Source of the DNA: Nocardia veterana NBRC 100344
GTDB taxonomy: Bacteria > Actinomycetota > Actinomycetes > Mycobacteriales > Mycobacteriaceae
Length of the DNA: 64,000 nucleotides
Direction: 5' to 3'
Assembly: GCF_000308855.1 (NCBI RefSeq)
Contig: NZ_BAGM01000113.1
Span: forward strand, 1 to 64,000
Position 1 is the first letter of the stretch. Each line of letters starts with the position of its first letter. The position numbers were made by a program, and so were the translations under genes. Shown here piece after piece: positions 44,934-55,622 of the stretch. The notes beneath the pieces are model-generated. The model was given only the letters and a program-made list of their open reading frames with translations, had not been told where the DNA came from and ran no database searches.

Positions 44934-46736
44934 TTACCCGACCTCCTCGGCAAGTTCGAGCCAGCGCATTTCGGTCGATTCCTTCTCGGCCTGAACTTGT
45001 TTCAGCTCTGCGCCGAGACCGACCAATTTCTCGGGGTCCGTGGCCGCTTCCGCGAGGGCGGCGTGCAGCCGCTCCTCACGCTCGGTGAGTTTCTCCAGGG
45101 TTCGCTCCAAGCGGCCGAATTCCTTGCGCGCGGCCCGATAGGCAGCGGAATCGGTTGCGGAAGCGGATGTTTCGGCTCGAGCGGGCGATCCGGACGGGCG
45201 GCGCGCGGTGTCGGCGAGGGCGGCCCGGCGGCGTAGATATTCCTCGATACCGCCTGGCAGGTTGGTGAGTTTGCCGTCGCCGAACAGTGCCCAGGTGGAA
45301 TCGCTGATCCGCTCGATCAGATATCGGTCGTGGCTGATCACGACCAGGGTGCCCGGCCAGCCGTCGAGCAGATCCTCCAGCTGCTGCAGGGTGTCGATGT
45401 CGAGATCGTTGGTGGGCTCGTCGAGGAGCAGCACGTTCGGCTCACCCATCAGGATCCGGGTCAGCTGCAGCCGGCGGCGCTCACCACCGGAGAGGTCCCC
45501 GACCGGCGTGCGCTGCTTGGCCGGACTGAACCCCAGTCGCTCGGCGAGCTGTCCGGCACTGATCTCCTTGTCGCCGAGCATGGTTCGCTCCGCGACGTCG
45601 GCAACCGCCTCCAGGACACGCATATTCGTGGGCAGATCGTCGAGTTCCTGACGCAACCAGCCGATCCGTACGGTCTGCCCCTGGATCCGCCTACCGGCAA
45701 CAGGTTCCACGTCACCGGCCAGCGCCCGCAACAGCGTCGTCTTACCGGATCCGTTCACGCCGACCAGGCCGACCCGCTCCCCCGGCGCCAGCCGCCAGGT
45801 CAGATCGCGAACCAGTTCCCGCCCGTCGGGTGTCGTGAGGGTGGCATCCTCGAGTTCGATCACCACCCGCCCCAAGCGTTTCCGCGCGAACGAAGCGAGC
45901 TGCACGGTGTCACGCGGCGGCGGGACGTCGGCGATCAGCGCTTCGGCCGCCTCGACCCGATAGCGCGGTTTCGAGGTGCGGGCCTGCGGACCCCGCCGCA
46001 GCCAGGCCAATTCCTTGCGGGCCAGATTGCGGCGCCGCGCCTCGGTGGCGTCGGCCTGCCGCGCCCGTTCGGCGCGGGCGAAGATCCAGTCGTTGTAGCC
46101 GCCCTCGTAACTTTCGACCTTGCCACCCACCACCTCCCAGGTGCGGGTGGCGACGGTGTCGAGGAACCAGCGGTCGTGGGTCACCACCACGAGCGCGCTG
46201 CGCCGGGCGAGCAGATGTTCGGCCAGCCATTGCACACCCTCGACATCGAGGTGGTTGGTCGGTTCGTCGAGGACCAGCAGATCCAGTTCGCGCACCAGCG
46301 CCGCGGCCAGCGCGACCCGGCGCCGCTCACCACCGGACAGATTCGCGACCGCCGCGTCCATGCCCAGATCGGCGATCCCGATACCGTCGAGCACGCTGCG
46401 AATACGCGGGTTGGCGGCCCACTCGTGTTCGGCCACGCCGTCGGTGCGGGCGTCCTCGGCCAAACCGGCCAGCACCACCTCACCGACCGTCGCCCCTTCC
46501 GGCAGCACACCGCGCTGCGTCACCACCGCCATCCGCAGGCCGTTGATCCGGCTCACCCGCCCACTGTCCGGTTCCTCGAGCCCGGTGAGCACCTCGAGCA
46601 GCGTGGTCTTACCGCCGCCGTTGAGACCGACGACCCCGATCCGCTCACCCTCCTGCACGCCGAGGGACACGTTGTCCAGCAGCGGGGTGATTCCGAAGCT
46701 CTTGTGGACCTGCTCCAGATTGATCAGATTCGCCAA
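44934..46736 (-). CDS. ABC-F ATPase (Uup/EttA-like)
   Basis: This 600-residue soluble ABC-F protein has two ATPase domains: Walker A GLNGGGKTTL with LSGGERRRVALAAALVRE, and GVNGSGKTTL with LSGGERRRLQLTRIL. Both have LLDEPTNxLD-type Walker B segments. The linker between them carries the RKELAWLRRGPQARTSKPR motif. The C-terminal 80 residues form a coiled coil (GRLERTLEKLTEREERL), as in Uup. Such proteins act on ribosomes or on replication intermediates; a role in antibiotic resistance cannot be excluded. No membrane segment is present. Confidence 0.9.
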   Translation of the reverse strand: MANLINLEQVHKSFGITPLLDNVSLGVQEGERIGVVGLNGGGKTTLLEVLTGLEEPDSGRVSRINGLRMAVVTQRGVLPEGATVGEVVLAGLAEDARTDGVAEHEWAANPRIRSVLDGIGIADLGMDAAVANLSGGERRRVALAAALVRELDLLVLDEPTNHLDVEGVQWLAEHLLARRSALVVVTHDRWFLDTVATRTWEVVGGKVESYEGGYNDWIFARAERARQADATEARRRNLARKELAWLRRGPQARTSKPRYRVEAAEALIADVPPPRDTVQLASFARKRLGRVVIELEDATLTTPDGRELVRDLTWRLAPGERVGLVGVNGSGKTTLLRALAGDVEPVAGRRIQGQTVRIGWLRQELDDLPTNMRVLEAVADVAERTMLGDKEISAGQLAERLGFSPAKQRTPVGDLSGGERRRLQLTRILMGEPNVLLLDEPTNDLDIDTLQQLEDLLDGWPGTLVVISHDRYLIERISDSTWALFGDGKLTNLPGGIEEYLRRRAALADTARRPSGSPARAETSASATDSAAYRAARKEFGRLERTLEKLTEREERLHAALAEAATDPEKLVGLGAELKQVQAEKESTEMRWLELAEEVG

Positions 46737-47021
46737 GGGGTCTGTCCTCTCCGAGTACGGCGGGGCCTACGGACGTGCCACGAGCTCGGCGGAGATCCGG
46801 CCGCGTCGCGCGCGCCGGCTGCCCTCCCGCAGCGGCGGGACCACGCCCGTCGGCTTCACCAGTGCAGATTACGGCACGAGAGGGATATGCCTGCTGTAGC
46901 CGGTGCCCGGTGAACCGGAAGTCGGTCGCGGATAGCATCGTCTTCACGGTCGGACGCCGCTCACGCTGCGCTACCCATACCAGAACCGCGGCCCGCAGCC
47001 TCACCTCCGGACGGACACACG

Positions 47022-47507
47022 ATGGCTTTTTCCTTCTCCCTCATACCCGCAACGAAGCCACTCGGAACTGTTGCTCCCCCGCCGGACAGGGACTTGGACT
47101 ACGACTCGCTTGTCATGGAAGCGTGTCAGGTGCTCGCCGAGACCGATTGCGTGTTCGCCCTCGGCGGGTTCGGCTCCGACGACTGGCCCGTGGACATCGC
47201 CTACGATCTGTCGACGCTGGTCGAACAACTCCCCGATCTTCTCGATGATCTCCATGCATACCGAGTCGGCGAGATCGACCTGTATGGCCAGGGAGTAGAA
47301 CGGACCTTGTCATTCCACTCGTCCGGCAGCGAAGTGAAGATCACCTGCACATCCAGAACCTCCTGGGCGCCGGACCCTGCTGTGGAATCCATCGACCGCG
47401 ACCAATTGCAGGCGATGATCGCCCGGTTGCTGTTCGCGTTCAGCACCTCGCTGAAAGTGGCCGGGTCACCACTCGCCGATGTGACACCCTTCCCGTCGTG
47501 GCGCTGA
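47022..47507 (+). CDS. Hypothetical protein
   Basis: This 161-residue soluble protein is not one I can name. It is acidic and starts with a short hydrophobic stretch (AFSFSLIPATKP) that is too weak for a signal peptide. The middle (LPDLLDDLHAYRVGEIDLYG then VERTLSFHSSGSEVKITCTS) reads like the alternating helix and strand pattern of small immunity-type proteins seen in polymorphic toxin loci, but no toxin gene is adjacent. Codon use is a little less GC-rich than its neighbours. The ATG at 47022 has only a weak ribosome-binding site. Confidence 0.6.
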   Translation: MAFSFSLIPATKPLGTVAPPPDRDLDYDSLVMEACQVLAETDCVFALGGFGSDDWPVDIAYDLSTLVEQLPDLLDDLHAYRVGEIDLYGQGVERTLSFHSSGSEVKITCTSRTSWAPDPAVESIDRDQLQAMIARLLFAFSTSLKVAGSPLADVTPFPSWR

Positions 47508-47896
47508 CCTACGCCGACATGGGGATGTCGAGTAAGAACGTGACGTCGGATTTCGCAGATACCGCCTCCTGGCCGACTCTCCGCCCGCTGCGAGCTGGTT
47601 GCCGACGGCGACCTCCGACAGGGCGGCACGCCTCGCCTGCAGGCGGGGACCGGCGAGCACCCGAGGCGGGCCGCGGTCGGGCGGCGCTACGCGGGGGTTC
47701 CGGCGGGGTCGACATTGTCGGCGGTGCGTCTGCCGGATGCCTGCGCTTGCGGAAGCTGTTGTCCCGTGGGTACTCTGCTCGCAATCCAAGAGGTGCTCTC
47801 CAGAAGTATTGCCGTAGTGCGGGAGCGCCCACCCGGTAGTCACCGGGTGCGGAGTGGGCGGCGCTGATTTGTCGAACCCACATTCGGAGGATTTTC
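47508..47896. other. Intergenic region with one hairpin, no recognised gene
   Basis: These 389 bases separate the hypothetical gene from the flavin oxidoreductase. Open frames on both strands are Arg/Ala-rich and overlap each other, as expected for shadows. The only clear structure is the CACCCGGT-ACCGGGTG hairpin near the right end. Confidence 0.5.
47830..47849. promoter_or_regulatory. Inverted repeat upstream of the flavin oxidoreductase gene
   Basis: CACCCGGT (47830-47837) and ACCGGGTG (47842-47849) form a perfect 8-bp inverted repeat around AGTC. It ends 47 bp before the gene start and has no T-run, so an operator is as likely as a terminator. Confidence 0.4.
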
Positions 47897-48850
47897 ATGA
47901 CCCCCTCGTCGCCGTCCGCTGCCTCGTCGTCAACCAGGAATACGCAGAATTCCGGTGTGCCCGCGGTCTCGCGGATGCCCGAACAAGCCGACCGCTCGGA
48001 CATCCGGGTCGGCATCGGGCTCCCGATCGCCGATCCGCAACTGCTCGTCGAGTGGGCGACGCGGGCCGAGACGGGCCCGTTCGCCACCCTCGGACTGCTC
48101 GACCGGCTCGTCTACGACAATCCGGAACCCCTTGTGACACTTGCTCATCTGGCCGGCGCCACCGAGCGGATCCGATTGCAGACCGAGGTACTCATCGCAC
48201 CGCTGCGCGAGACCGCATTGCTCGCCAAACAGGTCGCCACCCTCGATCGGCTCGCTCCCGGCCGCTTCACCCTCGGTCTCGGCGTCGGCGGACGGGCCGA
48301 CGACCACGAAGCCTCGGGCACCGAATTACGCACGCGCGGAAAGCGTTTGGACGAGCAGATCGCGACGATGCGGCGGCTCTGGTCCGGCGATTCGTACACC
48401 GACAGCTGCGGCGCGATCGGTCCGCGACCGCATACCCCCGGCGGGCCGGAGCTGCTGTTCGGCGGATTCCAGCCCGCCGCCCTGGAACGCGCCGCCCGCT
48501 GGGGCGGCGGCTTCCTCGCCGCGGCCGCGCCGTCGTGGGCACCTCGCCTGTTCGACACCGTGCGCCGCTACTGGCAGGAATACGGCCGCCCGGGCACACC
48601 CCGCATCGTCGCCCAGGTCAATGCTGCCCTCGGCCCCGATTCGGTGATCGACGAGGCCCGCTCGGCCATGGCCGCGTACTACGACTTCAGCGGCCGCGCG
48701 GACTTCATGGTCGAGGGCATGCTCACCACGCCCGACCGGATCCGCACGGTCACCAAGCAATTCGCCGACCTAGGCGCCGACGAAGTGATCTTCTACTGCT
48801 ACGGCCGAGATCCGGAACAAGTCGACCGACTCGCCGACGTACTGGGCTGA
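47897..48850 (+). CDS. LLM-class (luciferase-like) flavin-dependent oxidoreductase
   Basis: This 317-residue protein has the bacterial-luciferase barrel. IRVGIGLPIADPQLLVEWAT opens the domain at about residue 36, with VLIAPLRETALLAKQVATLD and RFTLGLGVGGRADDHEASG following. The ATG at 47897 is fixed by GGAGG six bases upstream, so the Ser/Thr-rich first 35 residues are probably translated although not part of the domain. Members use FMN or F420; which one, and the substrate, cannot be decided here. It is convergent with ispE. Confidence 0.85.
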   Translation: MTPSSPSAASSSTRNTQNSGVPAVSRMPEQADRSDIRVGIGLPIADPQLLVEWATRAETGPFATLGLLDRLVYDNPEPLVTLAHLAGATERIRLQTEVLIAPLRETALLAKQVATLDRLAPGRFTLGLGVGGRADDHEASGTELRTRGKRLDEQIATMRRLWSGDSYTDSCGAIGPRPHTPGGPELLFGGFQPAALERAARWGGGFLAAAAPSWAPRLFDTVRRYWQEYGRPGTPRIVAQVNAALGPDSVIDEARSAMAAYYDFSGRADFMVEGMLTTPDRIRTVTKQFADLGADEVIFYCYGRDPEQVDRLADVLG

Positions 48851-48954
48851 GCGCCGAACCAGACCCCGCACAGGGCAATTCGGTTCTCCGCTCAGCCACC
48901 GCCGGGAACGCTCACCGATCGGCTATCCGGCATCGACTCGGAGAGTGGACCAGG

Positions 48955-49881
48955 TCAGTGCCGGCCGTCACCCAGTAACCGCGCTCCCGGTACCGGACCG
49001 GTCGCGGTGCGTACGCTGCGGCATACGCCGGCACCGGACAGTTCGGCCGAGACCGCGACCGCAGCCACTTCATCGGAACACAGGAAGGCGCAGGTGGGTC
49101 CCGACCCGGAGACGATTCCGGCGAGGGCACCCGCCTCCACGCCGGCGCGGAGGGTGCGGCGCAAGGCCGGATTCAGGGAGAGCGCGGCGGCCTGGAGGTC
49201 GTTGCCGAGCAGCGGGGCCAGCTGATGAGCGTCGCCGGATGCCAAGGCCTGCAACAGGTCCTGCGGATCACCCAGACGTGGCGGGGTGCCGTTCTCACGG
49301 AGTCGGTCGAGTTCACCGAAGACCTTCGGGGTGGACAGACCCTCCTTGGCCAGGGCCAGCACCCAGTGAAAAGTGTTGCGCGCCAGGACCGGCAGCAGCT
49401 TCTCGCCGCGCCCGCGCCCCAGCGCCGTGCCGCCGTGCAGGGCGAAGGGCACATCACTGCCGAGTTCGGCGGCCACTGCGGACAAGTCGTCGCGCGACAT
49501 CTCCAGATTCCACAGCTCGTTGAGTCCGACCAGGGTGGCGGCGGCATCGGCGCTACCACCGGCCATCCCGCCGGCCACCGGAATCCCCTTGTCGATCTCG
49601 ATCTCCACCAGCGGGGCCCGCCCGGCCAGATGTCCGAGCCGGACCGCCGCCTGCCACACCAGATTCGTGCGATCGGTCGGCACCTGCCCGGCGCCCTCAC
49701 CACGCACCGTCACCGCAAGCGATCCGGCCGGCGCGATGCGCACGTCGTCGGAGAGCGACAGGGCCTGGAAGACCGTGGTCAGCTCGTGGTAGCCGTCGCC
49801 GCGTAGATCACCGACCCCGAGATGAAGGTTCACCTTCGACGGGGCGCGGACAACCACCGAACTGGGTACTACAGACAGCAC
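48955..49881 (-). CDS. ispE: 4-diphosphocytidyl-2-C-methyl-D-erythritol kinase
   Basis: This 308-residue GHMP kinase phosphorylates the fourth intermediate of the MEP isoprenoid pathway. Key segments are VRAPSKVNLHLGVGDLRGDGYH with the catalytic Lys region, the ATP loop VAGGMAGGSADAAATLVGLN, and SGSGPTCAFLC near the end. Length is normal. In M. tuberculosis ispE lies two genes after ksgA (Rv1011 and Rv1010); here the copper operon and lipid genes (50123-56228) separate them. Confidence 0.95.
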   Translation of the reverse strand: MLSVVPSSVVVRAPSKVNLHLGVGDLRGDGYHELTTVFQALSLSDDVRIAPAGSLAVTVRGEGAGQVPTDRTNLVWQAAVRLGHLAGRAPLVEIEIDKGIPVAGGMAGGSADAAATLVGLNELWNLEMSRDDLSAVAAELGSDVPFALHGGTALGRGRGEKLLPVLARNTFHWVLALAKEGLSTPKVFGELDRLRENGTPPRLGDPQDLLQALASGDAHQLAPLLGNDLQAAALSLNPALRRTLRAGVEAGALAGIVSGSGPTCAFLCSDEVAAVAVSAELSGAGVCRSVRTATGPVPGARLLGDGRH

Positions 49882-50053
49882 CGGGCTAGGTTATCGGGCC
49901 GCGCGGCAATCGGCCGGTTAGCCGCGCATCGCGCGCACGGTCCTCGGGTGACGCACCTCTCGTCCCGCCATGACCTGCGGTGATTCGCCGACTGCGAGCC
50001 GGGGCGGCGGCAGTCGGCGAAATTTCCCCGCCGGCGGCTTGCGTCGGGTACCC

Positions 50054-50094
50054 GTGGGGGGTATGTTCGTGGATGTCAGGGGATACCCCCTCAC
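50054..50094. promoter_or_regulatory. Inverted repeat before the copper operon, CsoR-like
   Basis: GTGGGGGGTAT (50054-50064) and ATACCCCCTCAC (50083-50094) form an inverted repeat with an 18-bp spacer. G/C runs ending in TAT or ATA are typical of copper-sensing CsoR operators. A possible -10 sequence, GTATAAG, follows at once, so a bound repressor would cover the promoter. No csoR gene is in the window; the regulator is inferred. Confidence 0.5.
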
Positions 50095-50122
50095 CGTATA
50101 AGAGCGAGCGAAGGAAGCGATC

Positions 50123-50329
50123 ATGGCTACCAGCACCTACACCGTCACCGGGATGACCTGCGGCCACTGCGTGGCGTCGGTGCAGAAGGAGATCGGCAAG
50201 ATCGACGGTGTCACCAACGTCGACGTGGATCTCGCCTCCGGCCGCGTCCAGGTCGAATCCGCCGCACCAGTCGCCGAGGCCGACGTCGTCGCCGCCGTCG
50301 ACGAGGCGGGGTATCAGGTGGCGAGCTGA
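50123..50329 (+). CDS. Copper chaperone (CopZ-like HMA domain protein)
   Basis: This 68-residue protein is a single heavy-metal-associated domain with the binding motif GMTCGHC (Cys12 and Cys15 region) and the beta-alpha-beta pattern ending in DEAGYQVAS. It carries copper(I) in the cytoplasm to a P-type ATPase. It is the first of three genes, followed after one base by the anchored His-rich protein gene and then copA. Confidence 0.92.
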   Translation: MATSTYTVTGMTCGHCVASVQKEIGKIDGVTNVDVDLASGRVQVESAAPVAEADVVAAVDEAGYQVAS

Positions 50330-50330
50330 C

Positions 50331-51229
50331 ATGAACGACGGACTGAAGTTCGCCGCGTTCGGCGGCGGGCTGGTCGTGTTGTTCGGGGCCGCGCTCGGCA
50401 TCGGCGCCCTGGTGGGCGATCCGACCGGGCCGGCCCCCGGGCACGACACCTCGGCTACCAGCGAGCCGATCGGCCTCCGGACCACCGAGTCCGGATACAC
50501 CCTGGCCGGAATGAGCGCGCCCGATGCCCCCGACGCCCCCGGCACCCTCCGGTTCCGGATCGACGGTCCGGACGGCGCCCCGGTGACCGCCTACCGCGAC
50601 CTGCACGAAAAAGACCTGCACCTGATCGCGGTCCGCTCCGACAGCACGCAGTACCGCCATGTGCACCCGACCCGCGACGCCGCCGGGACCTGGTCGATCG
50701 ACTGGACATGGGCCGAACCCGGCACCTACCGCATCTTCGCCGACGCCCAGCCCGTCGGCGCCCCCGGCGAGCTGGTCCTGAGCCGGACCGTCACGGTCGC
50801 GGGCTCGGCCGTCGAGCGCCCGCTCCCGCCGGTTTCGCGCACCGCCACGGTCGACGGCTACCAGGTTCGCCTCGACGGTGACCTGTCGACCGCCGGCGGC
50901 GAACTGAGTTTCACCGTGAGCAAGGACGGCAAGCCGGTCACCGATCTACAGCCGTATCTCGGCGCATACGGACATCTGGTCGCGCTGCGCGGGAACGATC
51001 TGGCCTACCTGCATGTTCGTCCGGAGGGAGAGGTCGGTTCGACCCCCGCCGGGCCGCGGGTAGCCTTCCACGCGCAGGCCCCGAGCGCCGCCGACTACCG
51101 ACTGTTCCTCGACTTCGCCCATGGTGGCGCGGTCCACACCGCGGAATTCACGGCACAGGCGGTGGCCGGCGACAACCACCCGGGCGACAACCAGCACGGC
51201 AACCACAATCGGCACGAAGGAGGTCAGCA

Positions 51230-51233
<4 letters not shown>
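50331..51233 (+). CDS. Membrane-anchored copper-operon protein with His-rich tail
   Basis: This 300-residue protein starts with one membrane helix (about residues 5-30), then an extracytoplasmic beta-rich region. Two similar halves carry the recurrent motif of a strand plus HVHP or LHV: DLHLIAVRSDSTQYRHVHPT and GAYGHLVALRGNDLAYLHVR. The last 20 residues contain several His, Asn and Gly (GDNQHGNHNRHEGG). The regular His pairs suggest copper binding outside the membrane, perhaps for buffering or delivery. I know of no named function. It ends with a four-base overlap into copA. Confidence 0.8.
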
Positions 51234-53467
<2,234 letters not shown>

Positions 53468-53474
53468 ACGAACA

Positions 53475-53518
53475 GCCGAAGGTCCCGTCCGATCCGCCGA
53501 TCGGACGGGACCTTCGGC
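53475..53518 (+). terminator. Perfect 20-bp hairpin terminator after copA
   Basis: GCCGAAGGTCCCGTCCGATC (53475-53494) is the exact complement of the bases at 53499-53518, with a four-base CGCC loop. It starts eight bases after the copA stop codon. The stem has no mismatch. No long T-run follows, as is common in actinobacteria. It may act in both directions. Confidence 0.85.
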
Positions 53519-53578
53519 GTTCACCACCGGTGGGCACCGTTGCCGAATCGCCTTCGGCTGCGGTCCTTTACGCCGAAC

Positions 53579-53800
53579 TCAGGGCAGAATGTTCGGAACG
53601 AGCTGCGGAGCCTGTTCGGCCACAACGGTTCCGGCCGAGACGCCCGCGTAGTACCCGACGCACGTACCCGCGGTCGCTCCCAGCACGCCCCCGGCCACCG
53701 CGCCGACCGGGGCGCCGACCACCGTGGGACTCGCGAGGGCCGCACCGGCCGCACCGCCGAGTACCGCTCCGGTGACTCCACCGAGTCCGTCACCGCTCAC
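53579..53800 (-). CDS. Small glycine-zipper-like protein
   Basis: The 73-residue frame from a GTG at 53800 is made almost wholly of Gly, Ala, Val and Thr. Spaced glycines (LGGVTGAVLGGAAGAALASP, GAVAGGVLGATAGTCVGYYA) resemble glycine-zipper proteins that pack in membranes. No start with a good ribosome-binding site was found, and a longer frame upstream overlaps the SDR gene. It ends facing the copA terminator. I am unsure that it is translated. Confidence 0.4.
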   Translation of the reverse strand: MSGDGLGGVTGAVLGGAAGAALASPTVVGAPVGAVAGGVLGATAGTCVGYYAGVSAGTVVAEQAPQLVPNILP

Positions 53801-53814
53801 GCATCGCCTCGACG

Positions 53815-54669
53815 TCAGATTCCCATCCGCCACACCAGGGCATCCACCGCGCTGGGCGCGAGGAACCCGACGGCCTGTAGCAGCCGGCTGTACCGCGGGT
53901 AGATCTCGACCGGTCGAGTCCGGATCGCGGTCAGGATCCAGTCGGCGGCCCGCTCGGGCGACAGCGCCGGTAGGTCCGTGTATTCGGCTGTGGGAGCGAT
54001 CATTTCGGTGCGAACCAATGGATAGCCGATGGTGGTGACGCACACCCCGTGCGGCCGGGTCTCCGCACCGAGGCTGCGGCCGAACGCACTCAGCGCGGCC
54101 TTGGACGCGTGATACGCGGTGAACAGCGGCATCGTTCCGGCCGCGACACCCCAGGTGCAGATATTGACGATATGGCCTCGGCGCGCTTCCATCATCGACG
54201 GCAGGAGTCCCATGGTCAGCCGTACCGCACCGAAGTAGTTCACCGCCATGGTGCGTTCGTAGTCGTGGACGCGGTCGGTCGCGTCGACGGCGGCGCGCCG
54301 GATGGAACGGCCCGCATTGTTCACCAGGACATCGACCGTGCCGAATCGGTCGAGTACCGCCCGGGTGAGGGCGTCGACAGCGTCACGATCGGACAGGTCG
54401 CAGGCGAACGCCTCGGCGTGAGCGCCCTCCGCCCGCAACTCATCCCGCACCGCACCGAGGGCTTCGGCGCCGCGAGCCACCAGAACGAGATGCGCGCCGC
54501 GCGCCGCGAGCTTGAACGCAGCCGCCCTACCCACGCCGGAGGACGCACCGGTGAGCAGAACCGTCTTACCCGCAACGGAAGTGGTGCCGCCCGCAGCCCG
54601 GCGAACGACCGGGTGATGCCACAGCAGCTGCGGGTCGAGCAACAATCCCATCGGGTCGAAGACGGTCAC
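53815..54669 (-). CDS. Short-chain dehydrogenase/reductase
   Basis: This 284-residue SDR has an extra 33-residue N-terminal segment, then the cofactor motif LLTGASSGVGRAAAFKLAAR, VLVNNAGRSI, the catalytic serine region HIVNICTWGVAAG and the YHASK pair (Tyr and Lys). The C-terminal half is hydrophobic (YSRLLQAVGFLAPSAVDALV) and may touch the membrane. Loss of Ser from the usual motif position (Cys-Thr here) deserves a check. The gene overlaps the fatty acid hydroxylase gene by four bases, so the two act together; the substrate is probably a lipid. Confidence 0.85.
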   Translation of the reverse strand: MTVFDPMGLLLDPQLLWHHPVVRRAAGGTTSVAGKTVLLTGASSGVGRAAAFKLAARGAHLVLVARGAEALGAVRDELRAEGAHAEAFACDLSDRDAVDALTRAVLDRFGTVDVLVNNAGRSIRRAAVDATDRVHDYERTMAVNYFGAVRLTMGLLPSMMEARRGHIVNICTWGVAAGTMPLFTAYHASKAALSAFGRSLGAETRPHGVCVTTIGYPLVRTEMIAPTAEYTDLPALSPERAADWILTAIRTRPVEIYPRYSRLLQAVGFLAPSAVDALVWRMGI

Positions 54670-55547
54670 GCGGGCAGCTCCTGACGGTCCGGCCGGGCGA
54701 CGTCCGTGGGTTGCCAGCCGGGTGGAGCGAAGATGTAGCCGAGCCGGTCTCGCCAGCGCGTGGCGCCGCGGACATCACGAATGATGTTGCCGTACTCGTG
54801 GTATTGCAGCCGCACGATGTTGTACGTGTTCACCGGCGTGGTCAATCCGTATGTGGGAGTATGCAATTCCTTCTGAAAGGTGCCGAACAACCGGTCCCAG
54901 ACGATCAGGATGCCGCCGTAGTTCTTGTCGAGGTACAGCTGATCGCTGCCGTGGTGGACGCGGTGATGGGACGGCGTGTTGAGCACGAACTCGAGCGGCC
55001 GCGGCAGGGTGCCGATGGTCTCGGTGTGAGTGAAGAACTGATAGATCAGGTTGAGCATGAAGGCGATGTAGATCGTCCACGGCGCGAAACCGAGCAGCGG
55101 CAGCGGCAGCCAGAAGATCGCCTCGGACCAGGGGTTCCACTTCTGCCGCAACGCGGTGCCGAGGTTGAAGTATTCGCTGGAGTGGTGAGCCTGATGCCCG
55201 GCCCACCCGAGGCGCACCCGATGCGAGAACCGGTGGTTGCAGTACCAGGCCAGATCGACGACCACCATCAGCAGTGGCCAGTACCACCAGGTGTTCGTCG
55301 GTATGTGCCACGGGGCCAGCGCGCTCCAGACGAAGACGAACAGCATCAGGGTCAGCTTGAACAGGGCGAAGAAGCCCAAAGCGACCATGCCCATGCTCAG
55401 GCTGGTGCGGGTATCGATCGTCGAGTACGGCCGTGCCGGCCCGCCCTGTCCGTGGCGCAGGCTCGCGGCCTCGACCGCGATGAACACCAGAAAAAACGGA
55501 AGCGCGTAGAGCAACGGGGTGTTCACGAGTTCCCACAGGGCAGACAT
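54666..55547 (-). CDS. Sterol desaturase / fatty acid hydroxylase family membrane protein
   Basis: This 293-residue membrane protein carries the three histidine clusters of the di-iron hydroxylase family: NHRFSH, HQAHHSSEYF and NTPSHHRVHHG. Several hydrophobic helices separate them (residues about 10-25, 50-85, 150-170). It should hydroxylate or desaturate a lipid chain, with electrons from an unnamed partner. It is transcribed first in the pair with the SDR gene. A TetR gene stands divergent, with an inverted repeat between. Confidence 0.88.
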   Translation of the reverse strand: MSALWELVNTPLLYALPFFLVFIAVEAASLRHGQGGPARPYSTIDTRTSLSMGMVALGFFALFKLTLMLFVFVWSALAPWHIPTNTWWYWPLLMVVVDLAWYCNHRFSHRVRLGWAGHQAHHSSEYFNLGTALRQKWNPWSEAIFWLPLPLLGFAPWTIYIAFMLNLIYQFFTHTETIGTLPRPLEFVLNTPSHHRVHHGSDQLYLDKNYGGILIVWDRLFGTFQKELHTPTYGLTTPVNTYNIVRLQYHEYGNIIRDVRGATRWRDRLGYIFAPPGWQPTDVARPDRQELPA

Positions 55548-55559
55548 GGCAGCTCCTTA

Positions 55560-55594
55560 AATTGACCAATTCGTAATTTACTAAATGGTCAATT
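55560..55594. promoter_or_regulatory. Inverted repeat between the hydroxylase and TetR genes
   Basis: AATTGACCA (55560-55568) and TGGTCAATT (55586-55594) form a perfect 9-bp inverted repeat with a 17-bp AT-rich spacer. It lies 13 bp before the hydroxylase start and 29 bp before the TetR start. The symmetry and position fit a TetR operator controlling both genes. Confidence 0.72.
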
Positions 55595-55622
55595 CCATCG
55601 CAAGGCAGGCCGCAATGGTTGG

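Noticed and set aside
45330..46913. A 527-codon plus-strand frame across the ABC-F gene
   Set aside because: It is antisense to two well-defined ATPase domains and shows no domain itself.
47508..47896. Pseudogene in the gap before the flavin oxidoreductase
   Set aside because: No frame or pair of frames shows a recognisable domain, so a decayed gene cannot be supported.
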